A stretch of 33,597 nt of DNA from an uncultured Lachnospiraceae bacterium (GCA_947577185.1 CANPUE010000023.1:1-33597); one strand, 5' to 3'. Positions 16,053 to 24,908 are shown, numbered from the stretch's first letter. The notes: a model not told the origin generated them from the letters alone. Translations and numbers: made by a program.

Positions 16053-16769
16053 TTGCAGGTGAAATCCTTGTATTACCATGGGACAAAAGCAGAAAACGCC
16101 AATGATATTTTGGCTAAGGGGTTTTTTAATCCCAGTATAGGCGATCACCATTGGCTTGGCGACGGATATTATTTTTATTCCGATGCGGAATATGCCTTTC
16201 GTTGGATCTTATTAAAATACACACAAAATTTTACTAACATATTCAAAATAAATTACGATAAAATATTTGAAGTATATACCATTTTGTCAGTATCGCTGCA
16301 TCCATCCAGCAGATTTTTCTCTCTGGATCAGATTAAACACAAAACCTTGTTTATCAAAGTAAAAAATGAAATCCGAAAAAAGGCCGAATATTCTAAACGA
16401 TATCAGGAACAAATAAAAAGAGAAGGCATTGCGGATGGTGTCATCATCAATATTTTATTTGAATATATGGGATATGATCAACGTTTTGATGTTGTGGAAG
16501 CAACCTTTCCCATTGCGCTGTCAAACTGTGACTCGAGATTGGATTTCTTGCCAGAAAAACAGATCTGTGTGAAGAATCTGCACATGATCCAGAATCCTCA
16601 GAAATGGAATTGTGATTCTGTCCCGGAAAATTTTAAAATATTTATAGACGATTATATGCAATCGAAAAAACTGTTAAGGCAAAGTTCGCAAAACAGTATC
16701 GCTCAGAAATATAAAAAGAAAGGGACTGCAAAACGTAATTACAGCTACGTAAATAAAAGGAGGGACTGA
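16053..16769 (+). CDS. ADP-ribosyltransferase-like toxin of a toxin-antitoxin-chaperone cassette (CmdT-like)
   Basis: The protein is about 238 aa. It has PARP/DUF3990-like landmarks: YYHGT near the N-terminus (H9 from the TTG start), a WLGDGYYFYSD turn at residues 34-44, and a QICVKNLHMI strand at about 170-179, where such enzymes carry the third catalytic position. The C-terminus is long and lysine-rich. There is no ATG start. TTG 16053, GTG 16059 and TTG 16068 are candidates, all with weak ribosome sites, and the homologous core begins at the HGT block, so little is missing. The first gene of an AT-rich three-gene run is followed 2 bp later by a small gene and then a SecB-like gene, the toxin-antitoxin-chaperone order of CmdTAC. 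The predicted role is an abortive phage response by ADP-ribosylation of nucleic acid or protein. The enzymatic call is inferred from motifs. Confidence 0.7.
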   Translation: MQVKSLYYHGTKAENANDILAKGFFNPSIGDHHWLGDGYYFYSDAEYAFRWILLKYTQNFTNIFKINYDKIFEVYTILSVSLHPSSRFFSLDQIKHKTLFIKVKNEIRKKAEYSKRYQEQIKREGIADGVIINILFEYMGYDQRFDVVEATFPIALSNCDSRLDFLPEKQICVKNLHMIQNPQKWNCDSVPENFKIFIDDYMQSKKLLRQSSQNSIAQKYKKKGTAKRNYSYVNKRRD

Positions 16770-16771
16770 CC

Positions 16772-17023
16772 ATGTTCGATCTGAATCAGGAATTAGCTGA
16801 TATTAGAAGAAAACTCGACCTTATGAATGCTGATGAATTTGATACGATGCTGGAACAATGCGGTATCACTCATATTAAAGCATCGATCAATTCTGATTAT
16901 GTCAAATGTCTGCAAAAGGAGTTTCCGCAAACTGGTAAAACTTATGACAAAAAGCCGAAATATCTCCTTTCGGTCGAGGAAGAATATTATCATTATGATT
17001 TGGATTTTGAAGGAGCCGCATAA
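16772..17023 (+). CDS. Small antitoxin of the toxin-antitoxin-chaperone cassette (CmdA-like)
   Basis: The 83-aa acidic protein has a helical N-terminus (MFDLNQELADIRRKLDLMN). Its C-terminal tail is rich in aromatics and acids: KYLLSVEEEYYHYDLDFEG. A strong AGGAGG site lies just before the ATG, so it should be translated better than the weak-start toxin. In known toxin-antitoxin-chaperone systems the antitoxin tail is aggregation-prone and is bound by a SecB-like chaperone; the exposed aromatic tail here fits that. No DNA-binding domain is evident. The role is inferred from position, size and tail. Confidence 0.65.
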   Translation: MFDLNQELADIRRKLDLMNADEFDTMLEQCGITHIKASINSDYVKCLQKEFPQTGKTYDKKPKYLLSVEEEYYHYDLDFEGAA

Positions 17024-17026
17024 TTT

Positions 17027-17443
17027 ATGGAAAAGAAAACCTGTCATAGTACAATGAAATTTGTTAATTATATTGTGGACTATATTGAATTCAAAAATAA
17101 TTTAAATTTTACAGAAGAGGATATCACAATAGACTTTGATATTTTTCCTGAGTTTTTAGAGTGTGAAGATCAACAAGACCTGATTGTTTCCCTGGAAGTA
17201 CGAATCTTTGAAGACGCAGTACAACACAACTACCCCTTCGAGATGAAGATCCGTCTCGTCGGTTACTTCAGAATCGAAGGTGATGACAGGGAAATCGACA
17301 AGTTCAAACCAAATGCGATCGCGATTATGTACCCATATATCAGATCTATCGTAACCAATTACACCGCCAACGCGAATGTCAATCCATTAATCCTTCCTGT
17401 CATTAATGTTAACTCACTGATCAAAAATAGAAATAATAAATAA
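17027..17443 (+). CDS. SecB-like chaperone (CmdC-like)
   Basis: The 138-aa protein shows the SecB fold pattern: alternating beta strands (ITIDFDIFPEF, LIVSLEVRIFE, FEMKIRLVGYFRIEG) and then the SecB-type helix and tail with YPYIRSIVTNYTANANVNPL and LPVINVNSL. The second block corresponds to PYARE...PPLNLPPVNF of SecB. Solitary SecB is not the usual export chaperone of Firmicutes. A SecB-like gene directly behind a toxin and small antitoxin is characteristic of toxin-antitoxin-chaperone modules, where it protects the antitoxin. An AAGGAG site lies in the end of the antitoxin gene, 3 bp spacing between the genes implies an operon, and a terminator overlaps the stop. Confidence 0.85.
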   Translation: MEKKTCHSTMKFVNYIVDYIEFKNNLNFTEEDITIDFDIFPEFLECEDQQDLIVSLEVRIFEDAVQHNYPFEMKIRLVGYFRIEGDDREIDKFKPNAIAIMYPYIRSIVTNYTANANVNPLILPVINVNSLIKNRNNK

Positions 17444-17490
17444 CACCGAAGCATTATCTTGTACGAATATACTTCGGTGTTGATTTATTT
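17442..17490 (+). terminator. Terminator of the toxin-antitoxin-chaperone cassette
   Basis: AACACCGAAG (17442-17451) pairs perfectly with CTTCGGTGTT (17472-17481) and is followed by GATTTATTTT. It overlaps the chaperone stop codon. It may also serve the converging amylosucrase-like gene from the other side. Confidence 0.85.
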
Positions 17491-17526
17491 TCTCTCTGCT
17501 CTCTTATTATCTATCTGCCAAAAAAG

Positions 17527-19404
17527 TTATCCCACTCTCTTCCAATAACAAAACCCATACGCCGGAAGTCGTACAGCCGAAGCCTCCACCCGCTTCCCTG
17601 AAATCAGGTCCAGACAGCCGCCTGCCGCTTCCACGCCTTCCGTCTCCGGATTCGACGTCTGCAGTCCCAGCCGTTCCGGCAGGATTTCCTTATCATACTC
17701 ACTGAAATTAAACACTCCGGTGATCTCTTCCCCTTCATAGCATCTTGTAATGCACAAAACATTAACATCTCCGGTATCGACCGTGTGCGTATCCGCCTGC
17801 GTCATAAAGACCTTCTCAGTCTTTCTGATCTTTTCCAGCTGGTCGAGCTGGCTAAAGATCTGCCCCTGCACGCTCTTTTTGTCGCGAATCCGCTCTGCCA
17901 GTTCCCAATCCATAACACCGCGGTGAAGATAGCGCGAATCCGCCGCCTTGTTGGGATCGTCTTTATAGCTGTAGTCATTGAGCTGTCCAATCTCGTCTCC
18001 GCTGTAAAGTACCGGAATACCGGACTGCATGAACATATAGGCGTGAAGCGTCACATCTAGCCTGACGGCACGTTCCATCGCCGCGTCATCCTGCTCAAAG
18101 CCCGCCTTCTCGATGCCGCACATGGAAGCGGTTGTTCCGCAGAATCTCGCATCCCCCGTCACCGGATCTGCATTGTATAATTCTCCCCTGCTGCTGCTTT
18201 CACCTGCAGTTCCCTGAAAATAGTCGTTCAGATACTGTTTGTGGGCACGTTCTTCCATTCCGTTGCGATGCAAAGTCCCATAATCGAGTCCCCAGCCGAT
18301 GTCGTCGTGACAGCGCAGGTAATTTAAAAATACATATTCCTTCGGCAGACTGTTTACAATGTCAAGTTGTTTTTTTAATAAACTGACATCTCTTGTCGCC
18401 ACAGTATGCCAGGTCGTTGCCATTGTCGTTACATTATAGAGCATATGGCATTCGGGCTTTTCTACCGTTCCGAAATACGGCACGACTTTTTCCGGTTCCA
18501 TGACGACCTCTCCCAGCAGCAAAACGCCCGGACAGACAATCTCGCTGATCATACGCATCATACGAACGATCGTATGTACCTGCTTTAAGTTGCGGCACTG
18601 TGTGTGCAGTTCCTTCCAGATATAAGGAACCGCATCGATCCGCATGATATCAATGCCCATATTGGCCAGATACAGGAAATTGTACATCATCTCGTTAAAT
18701 ACCCGAGGATTTTTATAATTCAAATCCCACTGATAGGGGTAGAAAGAAGTCATGACAAAGTGCCCTGCATCCGGAAGCCATGTAAAATTACCGGGCGCCG
18801 TCGTCGGAAACACCTGCGGCACAGTTTTCTCATATTCGGCGGGAATGGCGTCATTGTCAAAAAAGAAATAGCGGCTCATATATTCGCCTTCCCCCGCTCT
18901 CGCCCTTTTCGCCCATTCATGTTCTTCTGAAGTATGGTTCATCACGAAATCCATGCAGACACTGATTCCTTCTTTGCGGCACGACGATGTCAGTTTTTTC
19001 AAATCAGACATCGTGCCCAAATGCGGCTGCACCTTGCGGAAATCGGACACTGCATAACCGCCGTCCGAACGCCCCTCCGGGGTATCGAGAAACGGCATCA
19101 GATGAATATAGTTCACATTACAATGTTTCAGATACTCCAGTTTTTTCTGTACTCCCTGCAGATTCCCCGCAAAGTTATCAATGTACAGCATCATACCCAG
19201 CATGTCATTTTTTTTATACCAGTCAGGATTTTCTTCCCTCGCCTTATCCTGTTTTTTCAGATCGACACTCCGGTCATCATAAAATTCCCGCAGCTGGTCA
19301 CACAATTCTGCAAACATCGAACCATTATCATATAATTCCATATACAGCCATCGCAGTTCTTCTAAATGATGCTCCAGCCGTTTGTCAAATATTGATTTTC
19401 TCAT
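17527..19404 (-). CDS. GH13 amylosucrase-like enzyme (GH13_4 type)
   Basis: The protein is 625 aa from ATG 19404, chosen for the GGAGGA site 10 nt upstream and family length. An in-frame ATG at 19482 would add 26 unrelated residues. An N-terminal helical region precedes the barrel. Catalytic blocks: GIDIMRIDAVPYIWKE with nucleophile D257, LLLGEVVMEP with acid/base E299, and NYLRCHDDIGWG with the H366-D367 transition-state pair. These match amylosucrase (D286, E328, H392-D393) in order and context. Amylosucrases cleave sucrose and transfer glucose to glucan; close relatives hydrolyse sucrose. No signal peptide is present. It is last in the Msm-type operon, where sucrose left after galactose removal from raffinose would be its substrate. 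Msm operons usually carry a sucrose phosphorylase instead. Confidence 0.85.
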   Translation of the reverse strand: MRKSIFDKRLEHHLEELRWLYMELYDNGSMFAELCDQLREFYDDRSVDLKKQDKAREENPDWYKKNDMLGMMLYIDNFAGNLQGVQKKLEYLKHCNVNYIHLMPFLDTPEGRSDGGYAVSDFRKVQPHLGTMSDLKKLTSSCRKEGISVCMDFVMNHTSEEHEWAKRARAGEGEYMSRYFFFDNDAIPAEYEKTVPQVFPTTAPGNFTWLPDAGHFVMTSFYPYQWDLNYKNPRVFNEMMYNFLYLANMGIDIMRIDAVPYIWKELHTQCRNLKQVHTIVRMMRMISEIVCPGVLLLGEVVMEPEKVVPYFGTVEKPECHMLYNVTTMATTWHTVATRDVSLLKKQLDIVNSLPKEYVFLNYLRCHDDIGWGLDYGTLHRNGMEERAHKQYLNDYFQGTAGESSSRGELYNADPVTGDARFCGTTASMCGIEKAGFEQDDAAMERAVRLDVTLHAYMFMQSGIPVLYSGDEIGQLNDYSYKDDPNKAADSRYLHRGVMDWELAERIRDKKSVQGQIFSQLDQLEKIRKTEKVFMTQADTHTVDTGDVNVLCITRCYEGEEITGVFNFSEYDKEILPERLGLQTSNPETEGVEAAGGCLDLISGKRVEASAVRLPAYGFCYWKRVG

Positions 19405-19525
19405 TTTAAACGAATCCTCCATGTCAGAGCAGTCCCCTGCGATCAAGGCATATTCCCGGCTCTGACGCAATCTAATAACCATGCCTTTCTCTCAGCCTGC
19501 GAACTTTGGGCCGCAGTCTCATAGC

Positions 19526-21709
19526 CTATGCTCCTTGTCTGATCAATTCAATCTGGTAAGCCGGATTCTCACGCTGCTCCACAGGCATAGGAAGACCCGC
19601 CTCCATCAGATCCGCACCATAAAAGTTTCTGCCGCTCTCCACATCCTGATATAAAGCGTCCGGTATCAGCCCCTTTAACCGCACATAACTGACCGTCATA
19701 TTGCCGTGTATCTCCAGCATGACAACACTCAGCAGTGCCCGCTCTCTTTCTTTCGATACAAACATCCATGCAACATAAGCAGCCCGAAACGGATCCGACA
19801 AACGGTAATAGCTTCCCAGCCTGACCAGTTCCTCACATTGCCTGTAGCGCACGATCTGTCCCTTAATCTCTTCTTTCTCTTCTGTTGTCAGCTTTCCGGG
19901 ATCCAGTTCATATCCAAATATTCCTGCCATAGCGACGACTCCTCTCGTATGCAAATTCACGCTGCGTCCTGTCTGATGGTTCGGTACGGCCGATACATGG
20001 GAAGCAGTCACACATGCCGGATAAAAGAATGACGAACCATACTGGATCCGCAGCCTGTCCAGTGCATCCGTGTTATCGCTGCACCAGATCTGCGGCGTAT
20101 AGTACATCATGCCTGCATCAAATCTGCCTCCGCCTCCGCTGCATCCCTCCAGAAGAAGGTCCGGATATCTGGAGAGCAGTTTCTCAAGGAAATCATAGAC
20201 ACCCCGCATATAATCATAAGTCACTCTGCCCTGGCAGTTCTCCATCGAATAGACGTCCACGATGCTCCGGTTCATATCCCACTTGACATATTCGATATTG
20301 CCCTGATCAAGTATCGAGCAGATCTGTCCGAAAATAAATTCCCTGACATCACTTCTGGAAAAGTCCAGTACAAGCTGGTTCCTGCAGTGCACAGGTTCTC
20401 TTCCCGGAATCCGCAGTACCCAGTCCGGGTGCTCCCGATACAGGGTGCTGTCCTCCGAAACCATCTCCGGTTCGATCCAGATACCGAATTTCACGCCGAA
20501 CGCATTGACTCGATCTATCAATTCCCGCAGGCTGCACCCGAGTTTTTCCTCGTTCACATGCCAGTCTCCGAGCCCGCTGTTGTCATCCTCACGCTTTCCA
20601 AACCAGCCGTCATCCATAACAACCATATCGATGCCAAGTTCCGCCGCGCTTTCTGCCAGCGAACAGATCAACGCACCATCAAAATGGAAGTACGCCGCCT
20701 CCCAGCTGTTGAGCAGAATCGGCCTGGGCGCGTTTTTATGTTTTCCCCGGCACAAATGCTCTCTGATACAGTGATGGTAACGCTCCGATAAAACAGCAAA
20801 CCCTTCGCCGGAATAGCATAAGATCGTTTCCGGCACGACAAGTTCCTCGTCCGTCTTCAGCGGATAATGGAACAGATCGCTCTGCAGGCCCATCAGCACC
20901 CTTGTCTGGTCATACTGGTCTTTTTCCGCCTCACACAGAAAGTTGCCGCTGTAAACAAATACCATCCCGTAGCAGCGCCCTTTGTCTTCCGTCGTATCCT
21001 TCCCGGCAATAATGACTGCCGGATTGTACTGATGGCTCGATGTGCCTCTGCGGCTGCCAATGCTGTGGTTTCCGTGTCCGATTTCGGCACGCTGGAGATT
21101 TCTTTCCATCGTATGTCTGCCATAAAAGCTGAGCATCTCATATTCCCCTGTCAGAAAATCCAAACAGGACGAAGCCGCCTTTTCTACGGTCACGCTTTCT
21201 TTGCCCTGATTCCTGATGACGGCGCTTCTTGTGATGATGTCATCCTCCTCCAGCACTCCATATAACAGCGTAACCTGCACATGGCTGATCTTATCCTCCA
21301 GGTAAATTTCCAGTGTCTGCGCTTCCCGTGAGTCAGCATAGACTGCCGGAAGTCCCGGCAGTCTATATTTTCCTTCTTTTATTTCATATCCGCTGTAGCG
21401 CAGGTCACAACAATCAGAGCCATCCGCATTGCGGATGATCAGCGCACTGTTTCTGAAATCCCCGCTCCCCATCACAGGGTATTCCAGCGGCAGTGCATCC
21501 AGAGAATAGGTCCTGTCATTCCCCACGTCTGAGGGATTCCCGGAAAAGCCTCTGTCATAATAAGTCAACAGATAGTCCATATCTCCATAGATGCATCCTC
21601 CATAATACAGATGCAGCAAAAAACCATAATCATCCACTTTCATCTGATAAGTCGTATTTCTTGTCTTTAATGTAAAGATCCGATTTCTCTGCTGATAACT
21701 AATTGCCAT
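19526..21709 (-). CDS. GH36 alpha-galactosidase
   Basis: The 727-aa cytosolic enzyme has an N-terminal beta-sandwich (to about 310) and a barrel with MVVMDDGWFGKREDD, KFGIWIEPEMV, YVKWDMNRS with nucleophile D478, LEGCSGGGGRFD, and QIWCSDNTDA with acid/base D545. Length and motif positions agree closely with the Geobacillus AgaA/AgaB type (D478, D548 as I recall). It removes alpha-1,6-galactose from melibiose, raffinose or stachyose after uptake. A GGGGAT site precedes the ATG. It lies 39 bp after the MsmG-like permease gene in the same operon. The usual name in such operons is aga/rafA. Confidence 0.96.
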   Translation of the reverse strand: MAISYQQRNRIFTLKTRNTTYQMKVDDYGFLLHLYYGGCIYGDMDYLLTYYDRGFSGNPSDVGNDRTYSLDALPLEYPVMGSGDFRNSALIIRNADGSDCCDLRYSGYEIKEGKYRLPGLPAVYADSREAQTLEIYLEDKISHVQVTLLYGVLEEDDIITRSAVIRNQGKESVTVEKAASSCLDFLTGEYEMLSFYGRHTMERNLQRAEIGHGNHSIGSRRGTSSHQYNPAVIIAGKDTTEDKGRCYGMVFVYSGNFLCEAEKDQYDQTRVLMGLQSDLFHYPLKTDEELVVPETILCYSGEGFAVLSERYHHCIREHLCRGKHKNAPRPILLNSWEAAYFHFDGALICSLAESAAELGIDMVVMDDGWFGKREDDNSGLGDWHVNEEKLGCSLRELIDRVNAFGVKFGIWIEPEMVSEDSTLYREHPDWVLRIPGREPVHCRNQLVLDFSRSDVREFIFGQICSILDQGNIEYVKWDMNRSIVDVYSMENCQGRVTYDYMRGVYDFLEKLLSRYPDLLLEGCSGGGGRFDAGMMYYTPQIWCSDNTDALDRLRIQYGSSFFYPACVTASHVSAVPNHQTGRSVNLHTRGVVAMAGIFGYELDPGKLTTEEKEEIKGQIVRYRQCEELVRLGSYYRLSDPFRAAYVAWMFVSKERERALLSVVMLEIHGNMTVSYVRLKGLIPDALYQDVESGRNFYGADLMEAGLPMPVEQRENPAYQIELIRQGA

Positions 21710-21748
21710 AATTTATCCCCAATCCAACTTTTCGCAATATTTTGTTTC

Positions 21749-22591
21749 CTATTTCACAGCTCCGTTCACAACACCGTTCAAAATCTGTTTCTGACAGATC
21801 AGATAGAAGATCAGGATCGGAATCAATGACAACAGATAAGAAGCAAATGCCAGATTATAGTTTGTGCCAAACTGTGACTGGAAATTCAACTGTGCCAGCG
21901 GCAGCGTGTTCTGCGAAGAACCTGCCATGATAACAAGGGGCGTCATAACGTCGTTCCATACTGCCAGCGCCGTAATGACCGCAACCGTTGCATGCATCGG
22001 TTTCATGATCGGGAAAATGATTTCCCAGTAAGTACGCCAGGTGGACGCGCCGTCCACTCTCGCCGCTTCCTCCAGCGCCAGCGGAATATTTACCAGATAT
22101 CCCGAATACAACATGATATTCATCGGCATATAAAATACGACATATAAGAGGATGACGCCAAACCAGTTTGCCAGCCCCATTTCCGCTGTCTGTTTCGCAA
22201 GAGGCATCATCAGGATTGCAAACGGCACAAACATACCGCTGACAATGAACAGATAAACAAAGTTATAAAATTTATTGGATTTGTTACGCCCAAGTGTATA
22301 TCCCATCACCGAATGCAGCAGGATGGAAAGCACTACGGTCAGTACTGAGATCAGAAGACTGTTCCTGAGTGAATTCCAGAAATCCGTCACCCGCATCGCC
22401 TCTTTGAAATTGGCAAGGCTCCACGTCTTAGGCAGCGACAGGATACCGTTTATGCTGTTGGTCATCTCCGAAGGCTGCTTGAAAGCAATCACAATCGTCA
22501 TGTATAGCGGAAAAATAATCGTGGAAAGCCCGAGAATAAGCAGTACCAGTACAAGCCTGTTTGACTTTCCGACTGTTGATGTTTTTTTCAT
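21749..22591 (-). CDS. Sugar ABC importer permease (MsmG-like)
   Basis: The 280-aa protein has six hydrophobic segments. The EAA loop LEEAARVDGASTWRTYWEIIFP and the C-terminal QKQILNGVVNGAVK are standard for MalG/MsmG permeases. The start overlaps the previous gene by 4 bp (ATGA). With the MsmF-like protein it forms the channel for alpha-galactosides. No ATPase gene lies nearby. Confidence 0.94.
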   Translation of the reverse strand: MKKTSTVGKSNRLVLVLLILGLSTIIFPLYMTIVIAFKQPSEMTNSINGILSLPKTWSLANFKEAMRVTDFWNSLRNSLLISVLTVVLSILLHSVMGYTLGRNKSNKFYNFVYLFIVSGMFVPFAILMMPLAKQTAEMGLANWFGVILLYVVFYMPMNIMLYSGYLVNIPLALEEAARVDGASTWRTYWEIIFPIMKPMHATVAVITALAVWNDVMTPLVIMAGSSQNTLPLAQLNFQSQFGTNYNLAFASYLLSLIPILIFYLICQKQILNGVVNGAVK

Positions 22592-23460
22592 AACTGCTCC
22601 TCCTTTGAACTGGAAAATTTCATCTGCGCGACAGAAATCACTACAATTACGATAAAGAATACAACTGCGTTGGCGCTCTGGAATCCAAACTGCCCGCCTG
22701 ACATACCATTGTTATAAATCAAATAGGAAATGGACTCCGTGCTCTGCGCCGGGCCGCCTTTTGTCAAAGCAATGATCTGATCAAATACCATCAAAAAGTT
22801 CTTCACACACAGTACCATGTTGATCGAGAAAAACGGAATGATCAACGGGAAGGTGAGGTAACGGAACTGCTTCCATCCGGTCGCACCGTCGAGTCCGCCC
22901 GCTTCATAAACATCCTCCGGCACAGTCTGTAAACCTGAAATATAGATGATCGTATTCATCGCGATTGCCTGCCATGCACATACGATCATGACACCGATCC
23001 ACGCTTTGTTCGGATTCGACAAAATACTGGAACCAAGCGACGTGATCCCTGTCATGTCCGCCAGTGCAGGAATAATATAAGTAAAGAAATAATTAAAGAT
23101 ATAACCTACAACAAGAGAACCTAATATGTTTGGCAGGAAATAAGCGCCTCGGAAAAACCCTTTCGCTCTGATCTTACTGTTTAACCCGAGCGCCAGAATC
23201 AGACTGATCACGTTTACTACCACAGTCGTCACAAGCGCGAGTTTGATCGTAAACAGATAAGATTTTCCCACACGCGCATCCAAAAACAGGTCAATATAGT
23301 TGCGAAGACCAACCACGTCATGGCTTCCGAAACCTCTCGAGTTCGTAAAGCTGTACATTGCGCCGCGGATCAGCGGTATCGTATTGAAGCAGATAAACAG
23401 CGCCAGAATCGGAATTGTAATCAGCAAAAATGTTCTTTTTCTTTCATTTTCATGTTTCAT
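22588..23460 (-). CDS. Sugar ABC importer permease (MsmF-like)
   Basis: The 290-aa protein has six hydrophobic segments and the EAA loop YEAGGLDGATGWKQFRYLTFP. The basic, short N-terminus (MKHENERKRTF) leads straight into TM1, as in MsmF. It is the second gene of the operon, 18 bp after the binding protein and coupled to the next permease by a 4-bp overlap. Confidence 0.94.
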   Translation of the reverse strand: MKHENERKRTFLLITIPILALFICFNTIPLIRGAMYSFTNSRGFGSHDVVGLRNYIDLFLDARVGKSYLFTIKLALVTTVVVNVISLILALGLNSKIRAKGFFRGAYFLPNILGSLVVGYIFNYFFTYIIPALADMTGITSLGSSILSNPNKAWIGVMIVCAWQAIAMNTIIYISGLQTVPEDVYEAGGLDGATGWKQFRYLTFPLIIPFFSINMVLCVKNFLMVFDQIIALTKGGPAQSTESISYLIYNNGMSGGQFGFQSANAVVFFIVIVVISVAQMKFSSSKEEQL

Positions 23461-23478
23461 GATAATTCTGCTCCTTTC

Positions 23479-24762
23479 CTAGTTTGCGCTTCCATGGGAA
23501 GCCTCATAGTCCTGCACCATACGGATGATATCCCTGTTATACCTCTGCCAGTTCGTGTCAAATGTTGCCAGAAAACCGTCCGTATCTTTCTCGAGCAGAA
23601 GTGTCTGCAGCAAAGCATCCACCGACATTTCAGACGGATAATAATGATCCTGATAGTCGGTCATATTCCCGTTTTTGATAAACTCAGACATGCCGTCAAG
23701 CATCGGGGAAAGCGTAAACTCGCCCTTCTTGCACGGAACTGCATTCTGTGCATCGATATATTTCTGTAAATTCTCATCCGCATATAAGAAATCGAGCACC
23801 TCCCAGGCCGCTTCCTTGTTCTCACATGCCGCGGATACGCAAAAGCCAAGGTCGATTCCCGAGTTTAATGTCCTGCCGTCCTTATCATCACACGCCGGCA
23901 TTACAAAAGAGTCAATCTTCAAATCCGGATTCACCGAAAGGATCTGCGGCGTCGCATAGCTTCCGATCGCATACATTGCAGATTCTCCCCTTGCAAATGC
24001 AGTGCACGCATCGTTGTAGCCATAAGCGAACGGGTCATCCGGTCCATATGGCAAAAGCTGCAGATACTTATCCGCCAGTTCCCTGTATTGCTCTGTGAAA
24101 GTCGTCTGTCCTTTGTTCACCTGCTTTGTAGTGTCCGCAGGTGCAAGTTCTACCACCATTGCATTCCAGGGCGCGAGACACGTCCATGTGTCTTTGAATC
24201 CGAAATAGAAGGGAAGGATGCCTTCTGCCTGTATCTCCCCACACAGGGAAAGCATTTCATCCCATGTCTCCGGAATCTCCCATCCGTGTTCCTCAAACAT
24301 CTCCCTGTTGTACAAAACACCAGCGGCATTCGCCACATATGGTATTATGTAAGTGCCGTCCACCGGAACCAGTTCCAGTGCCTCCGCGATTTCCAAATAC
24401 CCTTCATTAATCTCCTTCATCCCCTCATAGCCCGAAACATCCGTCAGAATATCCGCATCCACAAAATAGGAATAATTAATATCCCCTCCGATTCCTATAA
24501 TGTCCGGATAATCCTCTCTGATAAACCTTGTTTTTAAGATGGTCATCGCATCATTTGGCGAACTGATCGTCAGATGGATGTTATCATGTGTCGAATTAAA
24601 TTCCTCTTCCACCATCTTAAAATAATTCGCTGCTTCCGGCTTATACTGCACAATTTCAATTTCAGTTTTGCCGTCTGAAGAATTCCCACATCCCCACATA
24701 ACCGGTGCTGCCGCCACACAGCATAATGTCAGTCCCAGGCATTTAAATCTTTTTCCCTTCAT
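23479..24762 (-). CDS. Lipoprotein sugar-binding protein (MsmE-like)
   Basis: The 427-aa precursor begins MKGKRFKCLGLTLCC, with a hydrophobic segment and a lipobox ending MWGC; C25 is the likely lipidated cysteine. A periplasmic-binding-type fold follows with the family 1 pattern (IEIVQYKPEAANYFKMVEEE, then YGYNDACTAFARGESAMYAI). It should capture alpha-galactosides such as raffinose for the adjacent permeases. GGAAGGAG precedes the ATG. It is the first gene of the operon and is divergent from the AraC-type regulator. Confidence 0.93.
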   Translation of the reverse strand: MKGKRFKCLGLTLCCVAAAPVMWGCGNSSDGKTEIEIVQYKPEAANYFKMVEEEFNSTHDNIHLTISSPNDAMTILKTRFIREDYPDIIGIGGDINYSYFVDADILTDVSGYEGMKEINEGYLEIAEALELVPVDGTYIIPYVANAAGVLYNREMFEEHGWEIPETWDEMLSLCGEIQAEGILPFYFGFKDTWTCLAPWNAMVVELAPADTTKQVNKGQTTFTEQYRELADKYLQLLPYGPDDPFAYGYNDACTAFARGESAMYAIGSYATPQILSVNPDLKIDSFVMPACDDKDGRTLNSGIDLGFCVSAACENKEAAWEVLDFLYADENLQKYIDAQNAVPCKKGEFTLSPMLDGMSEFIKNGNMTDYQDHYYPSEMSVDALLQTLLLEKDTDGFLATFDTNWQRYNRDIIRMVQDYEASHGSAN

Positions 24763-24828
24763 TACTTTTCTCCTTCCTTTTTGTAATATGCAGTGCTAAA
24801 AAAACGTCTCTGTGGATTTGTCTTTGAC

Positions 24829-24834
24829 ATTGTA
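24829..24834 (-). promoter_or_regulatory. -10 box of the alpha-galactoside operon
   Basis: Reading leftward, TACAAT lies about 67 bp before the binding-protein start. No good -35 is present at the right spacing, as expected for a promoter that needs the AraC-type activator encoded across the intergenic region. Confidence 0.5.
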
Positions 24835-24908
24835 ACATACCATAATGCTGTTGAAAATAGACTTATATTGCCACTTTTATATCTATATGCTATTTTTATT
24901 TCCAGTGA

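Noticed and set aside
15923..16105. 60-aa frame starting inside tRNA-Gly and running into the toxin gene
   Set aside because: It is a tRNA read as protein; the real coding frame nearby is the toxin in another frame.
17444..17526. Second copy of the tRNA-Gly 3' end that would mark the cassette as an integrated island
   Set aside because: No match to the tRNA-Gly T arm or acceptor strand was found downstream of the toxin-antitoxin-chaperone genes.
19405..19482. 26-residue N-terminal extension of the amylosucrase-like protein from ATG 19482
   Set aside because: The upstream start has its purine tract too close to the ATG, and the extra residues are unlike the family. ATG 19404 has a clear GGAGGA.
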